64,000 bases of DNA from Rhytidiadelphus loreus (taxonomy: Eukaryota > Streptophyta > Bryopsida > Hypnales > Hylocomiaceae): contig OX344762.1 in the NCBI GenBank assembly GCA_947034895.1, positions 26,826,760-26,890,759 of the forward strand. The letters are read 5' to 3'. The notes beneath the pieces were generated by a model, which did no database searches, was not told the origin of the DNA, and was given only the letters and a program-made list of their open reading frames with translations. Of the stretch, positions 49,406-60,400 are shown in pieces. How positions within the stretch are numbered: position 1 is the stretch's first letter; each line of letters begins with the position of its first letter. The position numbers were made by a program, and so were the translations under genes.

Positions 49406-50422
49406 CGCTCCAAACTTTAAACCCCTGCCCTCTTCAATGGCAATCTCTCTCAATCAATCACAGCACTTTGACACCGATCGCGCAATGCCTGCTACTAACC
49501 ACAAATTTCAATACAATCACAAAACCGAGGAGATGACATTAGAAAGCATTGGATTCATAAAGTTCGTTTGAGTCCTTGTTTCGGTCGTGATCGAAGTCCG
49601 AGAGGTAGAATTCCCGACGACCAGAGGTTCCTTGGTGACAAGATTCGGTCTCAAAATGCTGTGGCTGCTTCTAGTCTCCGGTGCGCAGAACGAAAGAAGC
49701 GTCTGCAGTATGCTCTCTCCCGCAATGAGCCAAAGGAGAGTGATACGAATCCCTGGAGTTTTGCACGAGGAGAATATCGCATTTGACTGCGATCGAGGAG
49801 GGCTCCCTGCATTCCTGCAGGAAGCCATGGCTGACCTCTGCAGTGCAAATCATTCCAGGCGCGGGGGCAGGGGGGGGAGTGTTGTTCGGGTGCGGTGTGG
49901 AAACGGAACCTGTATGCAAAAGGGTTTTGTCACGTCAGCGTAACAAATTGGAAGTGGTAAGTATGGAATACTAGTAAGGTAGAACTACCCATTACCACCC
50001 TGATTCGCAATCTGACTATATTGGGGCCAACTTTAGGAAAGACACATATTTTTCAGAGGTGTGCTCTTGTTTTAGGAGTCAAACCCAAGTGGAATTATAT
50101 TTTTTTGATAAAAACTGTAATTTCTGTGAATTTCTGAAGTGAAACTGCACAACCGCCACTAGACTGGATTCATAAACGTCCTCTTACAACTCAATACTGC
50201 TTTCCAATGTACCTAATAGCACTTGAAGATTCACCAATCATTAATTGACACGTTATCTTTTAATAGCATTAATAAATTATTGTTGTCAGAATTTGAAGTG
50301 GGTTTGCATGTTTTTATGACGGAATTGGGATAAAGTTGTAGACCACGGAATTGAATCTCTGATGGAATTGGGCAGTTCTACCTTAAATGCGTGGCGACCT
50401 GAAGCACTAACCTGAAGCACTA
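49406..50422. other. Upstream region of the condensation-domain gene; GC-rich to about 49950
   Basis: The first 550 bases are GC-rich, with overlapping open frames on both strands, the longest being 118 codons on the plus strand from 49587. None shows a domain. This is more likely promoter/leader sequence than a second gene. After 49950 it is ordinary AT-rich DNA. Confidence 0.4.
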
Positions 50423-50639
50423 CACTAATGATGATAAATAGTGTTAGCCATACTAACTGTTTTAGAAATGCTATAAGTTTTTACTTTTGATGAATATTTT
50501 TACTGAGTGTATAGATCCTAATATCATTTCAAGTGGGAGAACTTTACACCTATAGTTGGTAAAAATATTCATCAACAATAAAAACTTATAGCTCTTTTAA
50601 ATCAATTAGTGCAGGTAACACTATTTATCATCATTAGTG
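50423..50639. mobile_element. Mariner/pogo-type MITE, 217 bp, TA target duplication
   Basis: CACTAATGATGATAAATAGT at the left is exactly mirrored at the right, and both ends are flanked by TA (50421-50422, 50640-50641). The inside folds (TAAGTTTTTAC and TGATGAATATTTTTAC with their complements). The ends resemble those of the pogo element at 36922-39306 at about three quarters of positions, so that family may mobilise it. Confidence 0.82.
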
Positions 50640-50641
50640 TA

Positions 50642-53047
50642 GCATGGAGATGTAAACCTAAGGTAAACCAGCCTATGACAAGCAAAGTGTCTGGTTCGCC
50701 ATGTTGACAAGTTTGAAAAAATTTTAACTTTTTTTTCATATAAAGACCAACGTGAGAATTGGAGAGAGCAATTGAATTTTTATTTTTTCTGACAAAGTAT
50801 AAATTTGTTATGGATTTTTGAAGTGTGTTGCCTAATTAACCCAAAATAGTCTTTAGACTACCCCAAAACCACCAAAAAGTGTATCCATAATGACCATCTT
50901 ACCATCTAAAGCAATCACAATATTTCTTAGCATGGCCACAATATTTTCTAACATGGCCATGACATAAAAGAATAAAAAAGTTAGTTCTTGTAATGAGTTT
51001 ACACTAAAAAGGTAGAAGTTCCTAATGCAATCATTAATAACTCCATTACCATCTCTCAAGGCATTGATTTTGGCCACTAACCAACCTAATGAAGTCCTAA
51101 TAACATTTATTAGCAAAAATTTGCCATGGGTTGATGTAAAACTGTAATGGGTGATTTTTTAGGTGCCTACATTGAGAAGTTTGTGTGTCATGGGGCTGGT
51201 TTACCTTATAGGATGTTGATGGGCTGTATACCAATTGGACTTTATGCTATGTTCCAATTAGAACTTACACCTTAAAATAATTGGAACTTTTGTCAATTGT
51301 GTTTATGATATTTGCTATAATACTATACATGATTGGTAAGCAAGAATGATTGTTTATACCCTATACCAATTGGAACTTATGCCCTTATTCCAATTGCATG
51401 GATCTACAAAGGCATCCCTAAAATAAGTATTTTGAATTACTTCACATCTACCATACAATGTGTAAAAGACAAGCTCAAGGAACAATTGCATAAATGGACC
51501 ATTTCGTTAAATTGGCAATATTCCATTGGCATTTGTACATGAAGGAATGGAGACTGAGGTGTATTGAGGCACCTATTCATCTCATATCAAGGATCAATTG
51601 TGTCCCATGTGTTTATAAATTACCGCTTCTTTATGAATGGCATCGCCTCCACTGTTGTCTTCCACAAGATCTCATGCCCTAGTTGGTGCCCTAAACCACC
51701 AGTTTAATGGAATACCGCCATTTTAACAAAATTGCCCATATAATTGTTTTATTTTTTTGGAATTCAAGTTTTTTTGTGCACAATCGTAAGCTCGTCTCAA
51801 GTGCACGCGTAAACCACCTTGATGAGGAAAAAAAGACCAACACAACATTTTTAGGGTTTCACTAGTAAGAATATCAATGATTTGGCCTTTCATGCACTTT
51901 TTCATATATTCAATATTGCACCCTTGAAGAATTTTGGTTTTATGTAACAACACATATATTATGCAACAAAAAATACCTTGTTGATACATATTCTAAATAT
52001 TAACAAGGGTATAACTCATAGTTCTCCATATTCACTAGTGCCCAATCCTTGTAGAAATTCGGTTTTGCATAGTGAAAAACTAATCTTCACAAGCGTGTGA
52101 TTCTTAGTTTTCTATATGCATTGTTGCACAACCCTTAGAAGAACTACAAATTTGCATAGTGACAAACTTTGAATCTGGTGAAGTGACACATGGACGGTTA
52201 ACTACTAGGGGACATAATGCATGGACCAAATCATCTTCTCTTTAAATTCTATGGGAAAAGATTCACAAGCAAATTTTGAACCTAAAGGTCCATATATACC
52301 TAGAAATTCAAAGTTTGCATGCCTAGTATGGGAAGTGGTACCTTTGAATTGCTTAGAGCCTTGAAGGTCACAAATAAATTTTACAGCAACGTCATTTGTA
52401 CCTTGCACAACATACTATAGCTCTACACTACAAAATTTAATGAAAACATAATTGTTTGTAAAGCAACACTATGTTGAATGCACAAGGAGGCAATTAATTC
52501 AACAATAACTGAAATTTGGTCTAATTATACAAATGTAGTACATCAAGAGCTAGTTAGCATGAAGAATGTTGGCTCATACATTTGTGGATGAGGAGAGGAA
52601 AAAGAGTGAACAAGAACAACAAGCTAATCAAAGTTGGTGGTTGTTTGGATGGTAAGATACACACCACCTATATCAACTACACATTGGTTTATAAGTCATT
52701 TTTTTTACTTGTCTTGTATGGTTGAACTTTGATGTTGCAAATTCTATCCTAACCAAAATATTTACACAAAATCTTTCAAACCTGTATCTAGACTTATTAT
52801 TATGAAAAATGATTGTTTGAATGATTTAACATCTATACTAACAATTAGGTAGATGATACAATTTTTATTTATCAATATTGTTCTCCTATGAGCAGGGGCC
52901 ACTGGTAGTAATGATAGTGATGCTAGCAACAAAGAATTCACAGATGATGACTGGAATTGAGTCAATGAAATTATGGACATGGGCTACAACAAAGGCAAAT
53001 TAACCATTTTGAAAGATTCTTAAAGGGTATCAGCCCAACATGCTTCA
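50642..53047. other. AT-rich intergenic, no gene recognised
   Basis: Repeated CCAATTGGAACTTATGC-like words occur at 51230-51400. Open frames are short and without domains. No RNA gene or clear element boundary seen. Confidence 0.4.
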
Positions 53048-53774
53048 GGGCAGTTGCAAGAAACACCTGCCAATTTTTGTTCAAAACGGCAATTTCACTC
53101 CTATTCGTGGATTTTGGAATAATTTTTTTTAAATAAAAAAAAATATGGATAATTTGTAAAGCATTAAAAAAATGATATGTGCAAAAATTCATACCTAAAT
53201 TTTTTTTATCTCTAAGAGTTATGCACGGTCAAAGAGGGTTGAAAAATGGAAGAAAATAGACAGTTTGGAATTTAATTCTTAAAAAATAGTAAAAAAATTC
53301 AAAAAATTCTCAAAAAAAAACACATTTTTTCTAACTTATAGATACTCCTTTTCACAAATTTTCACTATTGGAAAAATAAAATTATGTTCTCTACACTTGC
53401 GCAAAGGTAGTGCTCTTTGAGCACATGTGGAGGGTGGACAGTTTACTATTTTTAGAAAAAAATTCGTGAGATTGTGTAACTTTAGTATAAGTCCTTGTAT
53501 ACCAATTTTGAGCTTCAAATTCTTATTTTTGGATCAAAAATAGTACTACAAACCCCCAAAATGGCCAAGGTAGACATCCAATTGGGGGCAGTTTAAAAAT
53601 AGTAAAATAATTTTAAAAAAACCCAAAAAATTACTCAACATTTAAAACTACCACATGTACCTTCATTTCAAGTTTCATAGAAGATGGACACACGATGCAA
53701 AAGTTATGAGCAAGAAACCACTTGTCTAAGGTTAAGGGGACAAAAAATAGGACAAGTGTTTCTTGCAATCACCC
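53048..53774. mobile_element. 727-bp TIR element with 4-base target duplication TTCA
   Basis: The ends are GGGCAGTTGCAAGAAACACC and, mirrored, GGGTGATTGCAAGAAACAC. TTCA flanks both sides (53044-53047 and 53775-53778). Same family as 26094-26817 but in opposite orientation. Non-coding, with the motif CATAACTTTTGCATCG near its right end in reverse complement. Confidence 0.8.
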
Positions 53775-53778
53775 TTCA

Positions 53779-54456
53779 TACTTTGGTAGAAGTCCCAATG
53801 AGACATAATGGAATGAAATTGATAATTATCAGCAAGTAGAAAAAATATTCTAGACTAGCTTACAGCTAAAGGCCTTGTGTGTGGAATTAAACTCTACTCT
53901 AAAACCAAAGTGTTCAATGTTGTGCTGGATTCCTACTATACTAGATTTCTACGCCAAAAGGATTTCTTGGAGAGGTATCTATGCAAAAAATTAATGACCA
54001 AATATGAATATTGTTGATTTAAAGGTACCTTATTAACTTCATATTCAGAATTCAATGCAATTTTGATGTTTGATGTCATAGTCTCATATTCAATGCGATT
54101 TTGATATTTTATAGAATTTTCCATCAAGGGAGGGAGCAGAGAATTAATGAAGAACATCGCATTTGTTAGTCTAAAAGCAACGACGCTACCATGTGAGCGG
54201 GGAGCGGCGAGCGTTGAGCATTGAGCAATGAGCAATTAGATTTGAGCGCTCATAACAAGAATATATACTAAATATAGACATGTTAGAATAATAAATAGTT
54301 TTGTCAGATCCCAAAATAGTAATGTCAGAAATCTAAAAAAGGAAAAATTTAGTAAAAACTTTGTAAATTTTATATTATAAATACACACTGAAATTTTTTC
54401 AACAAAGATTATTACATCCATAGACATGTTATATGAATGAACCTTACATATGTCAT
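53779..54456. other. AT-rich intergenic, no gene seen
   Basis: Nothing recognised. A small GC-rich repeat of GAGCGGGGAGCGGCGAGCG type is at 54195-54235. Confidence 0.4.
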
Positions 54457-54459
54457 CCA

Positions 54460-54612
54460 TTTATTATCCATCCATCCATCATCCATCATCCATCCATCAT
54501 CCATCCATCATCCATCCATCATCCATCCATCATCCATCCATCATCCATCCATCATCCATCCATCATCCATCATCCATTTATCATCCATCTATCATCCATC
54601 CATCATCCATAC
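54460..54612. repeat. 11-bp minisatellite CATCCATCCAT
   Basis: About a dozen copies of the 11-base unit with a few CATT and CATCTAT variants. Because 11 is not a multiple of three, all frames read the same His/Pro/Ser/Ile pattern. Those open frames are artefacts. Confidence 0.9.
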
Positions 54613-55450
54613 AAATAAGTCTTAATTTTAATTTTGCTATATATCCCCCAAAATTTAATTTTTTGGTTTAGGTTTATAGTTTATGAATGACATTAATTTA
54701 TTAAAATTGTTAGGGTTTGTATTGTTCATTTGGAAGCTTTTTTTTATCTAATTTTGCACTGCTTCAATGCTCCTTGGAATCCAATAGCCATCTTAGAGGT
54801 CATTTGTAGAAATGTAATAATTTATGCAACAACAAAATTTTCCATCATTTAGAGCTATTCAGAATCCTAAAGGCCATTATTATTCACTACAAAACTATGC
54901 AACATTCACTTCAACAATGTTTTTTGGTCACAATAATGTGTCCCTTGGAACCAAAGAGTATCTTCCCAAATCATTTCTAGAACTGTAATACTTCATTCAA
55001 ATTACAACACACTATAGTCTTGCTAAGTTCATCTTTTTTTATGTATTTTTTTTTATGTTTACGGTTTTACAAATGATTAAAATAAGTCCTAGGAGTCCTT
55101 GAATAAACTATTCTTCCTTTCAAGTGATTAGCCTTTGAAGCACGTTAGAGCTAGGACAATGAATCATTACTTATCCACCTCTAAACAAAATTGGTGGTAA
55201 TTTCACTATCTACTATTAGATGTCTACACAACATCTATAGATTGCTATTTTGAAGAAGTAACTTCACTTCATTGAAGCTCAGACTTGGAGCATGGATGTA
55301 CTTGTCATCTTCAGAATTGGCTTTGCATACAAATCTAAAGACGTAATACAGATGCTTGCAATTCACCCATGATTTCCTGCTACCAAGTGCAGCTGAACTC
55401 ATAGTAACAAAGTCTTCGCAGGTACAAGTAGGGAAGTCTGAAATTGTGAC
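54613..55450. other. Intergenic, no gene seen
   Basis: AT-rich 3' flank of the MULE-like reading frame. No terminal inverted repeat was identified here. Confidence 0.4.
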
Positions 55451-58400
55451 TCAATATACTTTTTGGTGGGGAAAGATACCTGACATTAAAGTTATGACTC
55501 GCCCATATCCAGGGTATGGAATGACAACTACAAATTGAATGACAACTTTCAAATTTCGTGCTGTCTCCCACTTGTTACGGTGGTCAACTGTAGGTGCATT
55601 AGGGTTACGCCTGATGGTCCTCCCCAATCGCTTTGTGGGATGCACATTAGAGTCAGATGGTTGCATATCTATATCCAATTGCGGTGGACAAAGAGAAGAC
55701 ACACCTTTCTCTGCGTTGTCTTCATTAAAAAGGTGGAATGCTACATTGCCTACCTCTTCAATTTGTAGTTGAAACCCTGCTTCCTCTAAGGAAAGAATCT
55801 CTGATTTGGTGAAATGTGTTCCCTTTGCTACGGGCCATACAATTGGAGGAGTGGGCCAATCGTGAACCCATTTCACCTTAGATCCTCCTACACAACGGTG
55901 AAGGTCATCTGCACAAAACCAAAAATCAAAGTTGATGATGGCTTTTGTTCCGTATTCAGTCATGCGGCCATTGTAGGTAAGTGCTGCCGTTCCACTCTTT
56001 TTTGATATATTTATCTTGGCACCGCATTTCTTCTTCATCCCAACTTGAACGGCATGACAAGTCTTTCCTTCTTTCTTACACCTTGCAATGTGCCACAGAG
56101 AAGGATTACAATTGGTTTCAAAAACCTTGGTAGCATGTGGACATGCCAAGCTTGGTTCACCTTCATCTCTCATAGTTGGCGTTGATGCGCTTCCTTCTTT
56201 CCTTGCTCTAATTGAACGAGTCTGAACCATTGGTGCAGAGAAGTTAACTGTATCGTGGCGGTGAGAATCGCTGTCCGCCCCTGGTGGGAGATCTAATTTG
56301 CGCTTTGTGGATCCAAAAAGTTCTTCGCCTTCCAAATGTGGGACCCGCGTAGCGAATAACTGGGCACTAGGAAGTTTGGCAACAATCTCAGCAAACCTAA
56401 CTGGATTCTTGCTTCGTCTTGCAACTCGAAGGCGAAGTTCGTCCAAGTTGGGGCCAGTGCCAAATGCATATCCTTGAAGGTACGCCCAATAGTTGGTAGA
56501 TTGTTGAATAGCTCGCATCATGTCATCTGTAGTAGCAATGTACAAGCAAGTACCTCTCTTTCCGGACATTTGCAACCATTTGTTGTGCATTGTTTCTGCT
56601 AGGTTGCAAGAAGGCATTTCTGCTAGTTCCTCCAAGCTCAAGTTCTGTAGTACAACAAACGTTTCAAAACTAGGCTCTGAAATGGCTATTATTGAATTCA
56701 AAACTAAATGACAACATGTCTAATTTGTACATTGCTAGATTTTTGTGAAGAAGTCATTAGATTTCAAAGACATGAATTTCTAGCTCTTAAGGCATTTGTT
56801 CTTTGAATACAATTTAGGTTGTTAGTCTAAAATGTAGGAAAACTGAAGAAGCATATAACTTACCAACTCTAGAAATCCACCCCACTGTCGATAGTGAAAG
56901 TGCCAAAAACCAAGCCAATCATCAAGAGCTCGGAGAGAATCTTCGGATGCAACCCTTGAAGAGTGCCACCATCCCTTAATTGCAAGGTATCTTTCTTCAG
57001 CTTCGGCCATTGTTTTAGCATCTTTGTATTGTTTACAAAGCCTTTTGTGAGTTTCTTGGAACTCAGGTTGAATGTGCTTTTCAGTGTGTCTATTTAGTGA
57101 TGTCGTCCAATGAAGTAAACATGAGCGCTCCCGATCTTGCATAGGCTCTTGTTTGTTGCCACTCCCATACACGACACGAACAGCATGCCGATTGGCCATT
57201 GCGTTGTCAGCCATGAACCCCTAAAAATTTGGAGATGGAATACCGTGGCGTGCCATAACAAAATTGAGAGATCTCCACATCTGCTCTTGTGACAATGCAT
57301 CTTCACTCATCATGTCACAAATACAAATGGTGAGAACTCAACAGAACTCAGCATCATAGACATGTGCAGCCATTGTTGTCCAATCCTTCACCCTTTTTAC
57401 ATAATCAAACATGCACCAAGATGATTGTAAATCTCCACTCGGCTGCATTCTCTTCACAAGATCCACTCCACTTGCTGGACCTTCTTCAGACATCTTGAAA
57501 AGGTGAACCTTTTCTTTACCTTGGCCTGGAAACACACTATCTTGGATGTAGGAATATGCACTTCTCTTCTTCAATGATATGATGTTGTCAACAGGTCCTC
57601 CACTTGCAGTGTGACGGAAATTGGAGATTGTATTTCGGATACTTGGTGAATTGAGTATTCGAAACTTTTCCATCATTGCTTCTAGTGCCTGACCTTTGAG
57701 AGGCTTTGGCTCGCCCTCCAATTCTTCATTCTGAAACAACTCAGATGCAAGGAACTCTTTGCTAGCAGCAAGACTTATGGTTGAATTAGTGGCAGACGGT
57801 GTTTTATAAACTTCCTGACTTATCAAAGATGTTGTCCGCTCAACAGATGCACGACAAACACCCTTTCCAACAGGATGTTTGTGATAGCCAACATGGATAC
57901 AAGCTCTTCCAGAACCATTAGAATTGAAGACCCTATACATGCGACAAGGGCATAATGAATTGCAAGAAGGGGACACTTTGCAGATTCGACATAGAATAGT
58001 GGATTTTGTAGGCGATTCATTCCCTACAACAAAGATAATAGGTGATGATCCCTCCCACTCACCCTCATTTTTGTCTCCACCACGTCGCACTCTAGAGCAA
58101 TCTGGATTCTCGCATATTAGATGTCCAATACAAAAAGAATAGCAAAACTTCAGACCAAAGTCATTAGCAATATTTGTAGTGTGTGTATGTGTCCACATGT
58201 GTCCATCAAACCTACGATCCATGCCTTCTAATAAACGACCTACGGTCGAGGAGGATTGCAATCTGGACAAACCAACAGAGGAAGATGACGGAGACGAAAG
58301 AGGAGGCAATTCAAAAAGTACATCTCCATTGAATGATTGTGGAAGATGAGGGACAGACTCAACTCGAAGTTCATCTAGATTCAAGAACTTCAACTCATTC

Positions 58401-58987
58401 CGGGCGCGTAGACAACTCTGCATATCCTTGAGGCACTGAAAGACGCTATGAACTTACATTGAATTTAGTGTACCTAATGACAGCAAAGTGCTACCATGAA
58501 CATCTTGATTCATCACCAAAATAGTATCTTCGTCGAACTCGGGTATAGGAGACAACTTTCCAACTAGTTCACTAACCAAAACAACGTCGTCATTAGAAGA
58601 CTCGCTAAGATCAATATGGATAGGATCCAAAGGCTCTACTTTGACACGACTTCCCAAAGGCATCTGCGCTGTAGACGTTACAGATTCAAGTGTGACAACA
58701 TTAGGTGACATTGACCTTGTAATACTTGGGGTCCCGAATGCATGGTACTTGCTAGAGGAGAGTCTCCATACATCTCCTTCCTCACTCTTAATCTTCAGTT
58801 GCATGATAGTTGACACAAGTTGTCCTCCATCAGAATCAAATAGCTCCTCTTCCACCCACAAAGACGTCAAGTTGAAGTTGAACCTTATACTAAGAATCAA
58901 TGCAAATACGCATGCTACACCATCATCGTTGCAAGGAAATGATATTGGAATGCTAGACCCATCACCACGAACAAATGCCATGTCCAT
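55451..58987 (-). pseudogene. WRKY-GCM1 zinc finger plus MULE transposase-like protein, three in-frame stops
   Basis: One minus frame runs 58987 to 56864, an intron (GT-AG) spans 56863-56645, and the frame resumes 56644 to 55451. It encodes about 1,100 residues. After an N-terminal acidic region comes a zinc-binding block at about 58160-57870 (FCYSFCIGHLICENPDC, then CPCRMYRVF and ACIHVGYHKHPV), which fits the WRKY-GCM1 zinc fingers of some Mutator-like transposases. The DDE core follows: the Asp in ICICDMMSED near 57310, FMADNAMANR near 57210, CLLHW and a conserved WLGFWHFHYRQW. The downstream exon has further Cys pairs (CPHATKVFETNC, CKKEGKTC). Stops TAA (58456-58454), TGA (57340-57338) and TAG (57217-57215) break the first exon. 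It is probably a decayed transposase or a transposase-derived gene. No TIRs found. Confidence 0.6.
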
Positions 58988-59536
58988 ATTGGCATGTGCA
59001 TACAGTCTACAAACTTTTACTCATGGTCTTTGCTTGCATGGTAACATTTAAAAGCTTGTTGATTTGTAGTAGGAGGTAGAAGACTTTAAAGTAGTTGATT
59101 TTGCGAGTAGTCGTTTTTGGCTATTGGCTTTTAGTGATTTGAAATTCAAATTTGAAAAGGCTTACATTAAAGGATTTCAAATTTGGCCAATGATTGAATT
59201 CTTGTATTTGAATTACCATTAGACGATCCTCAGTTAGATTATAAATTTTAAATAGTGCCACATGCAAAAGATGGAGGCACATTAAAAGCTAGGAAATGGA
59301 GGCTCCCTTATTGTAAGGATGATATGTTCAAATGTAGGAATAATTATGAAGTAGGTGAGCAAAGAAGGAATGATCTTAGTGATCGTTGATGTCGTCATAA
59401 ATAGATGTCCTTCCATTTGATTTGATGAAAATGCATTCATCAAACTTTGAGAGTGCTATGTATAGGTGAGATGGCAAAGTTGATACCAGATTGAGAAATA
59501 GAATTAGTTTCATGCGAGTGTTTTTATTTTGCAGGG
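58988..59536. other. Divergent intergenic region
   Basis: It lies between the minus-strand MULE-like frame and the plus-strand exon at 59537. AT-rich, with no TATA box I would defend. A TTTTGCAG acceptor-like site immediately precedes the plus ATG, so an upstream non-coding exon may lie here. Confidence 0.35.
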
Positions 59537-59833
59537 ATGCCAAAGGGTTCTTATAGAAAGACACGTAAGGCAGGTCTTTTGCATTCTAGTAAGAAGCAGT
59601 TAGAGAAATTGAGGATGCTTCAACATTTGCAGAAAGCTAATGGAGGTGATATGAGTAGTACTATTCGGACCTTGTCGTATGAAGATGATAGACATATTCA
59701 GTGTGGAGATAGTTGTATACAAAGTATAGAAGGAGCGAAGGTTGTTGAGCTTGATAGCGTGGATGAAATGGAAGACAGTGTGTGTCAATCAAGTGTACTA
59801 GCAGATATCATGTTGCTTGAAAGCATAGAGTTG
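59537..59833 (+). CDS. Unrecognised exon, basic N-terminus then acidic tail (partial gene)
   Basis: An ATG at 59537 opens 99 residues. It starts strongly basic (KGSYRKTRKAGLLHSSKKQ) with a coiled segment, becomes acidic after residue 60, and ends at a clean GTAAGT donor at 59834. TTTTGCAG directly before the ATG suggests it may be a second exon. A continuation could start after AAAG at about 59922, but it closes after about 40 codons. I do not recognise the protein. It may belong to the mobile or repeated gene family next to it. Confidence 0.35.
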
Positions 59834-60281
59834 GTAAGTTAATCTATATTTTTGATAGAAGATGAGTCATTAAAAATTTAGAAGGTGAACAATTGAATTT
59901 ATATGAATTTTTTTTATTAAAGGTACATTTAGAACAGAACGTCATTTTGTGTATTTGGAGAAGACGATTCCAATGGTATATAGCATGTAAAAAACGGAGC
60001 TTTTTGGAACATTCTACGACCTAAAAACAAAATCAGCATATTGGAATCTTCTCTGAAATCTTCAGAATCAGTAGATTATTTGACCAAATCTTGCCCGCGT
60101 AGTTTTTAGAGAAGTTTGCTGATTTTTGTAAAATCACTCGTGAGTCCAAAAAATCTGGAAAAAATTAGAGTATGTACTAAGGTTATAATCTATGCATAGA
60201 AAAATTTTGGACCCAAAAATCTTCAAAATCAAAGATGTTATTCAGGAGATTCTCTTGCCCTAAATCTACCAATTTTATACT

Positions 60282-60303
60282 TTTTTTTTTTTTTTTTTTT
60301 CCG
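60282..60303. repeat. Homopolymer run of about 21 T
   Basis: A T tract follows TATAC near 60280. On the minus strand it would be a poly(A) tail, but no retrotransposed sequence is recognisable on its upstream side. Confidence 0.6.
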
Positions 60304-60400
60304 TCCATTGCAATGCACACATCCTGGGGTTTTGCTCTCTTCCATACTCTTTTTGTTTTCTTTGTGTGTTGCGTTGTACATTGGTGGATGTTCTTTCGCA

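Noticed and set aside
49587..49943. 118-codon plus-strand frame upstream of the condensation gene
   Set aside because: GC-rich region with open frames on both strands; no domain, no splice context and no family match.
54433..54671. His/Pro/Ser/Ile-rich open frames
   Set aside because: Produced by the 11-bp minisatellite in all three frames.
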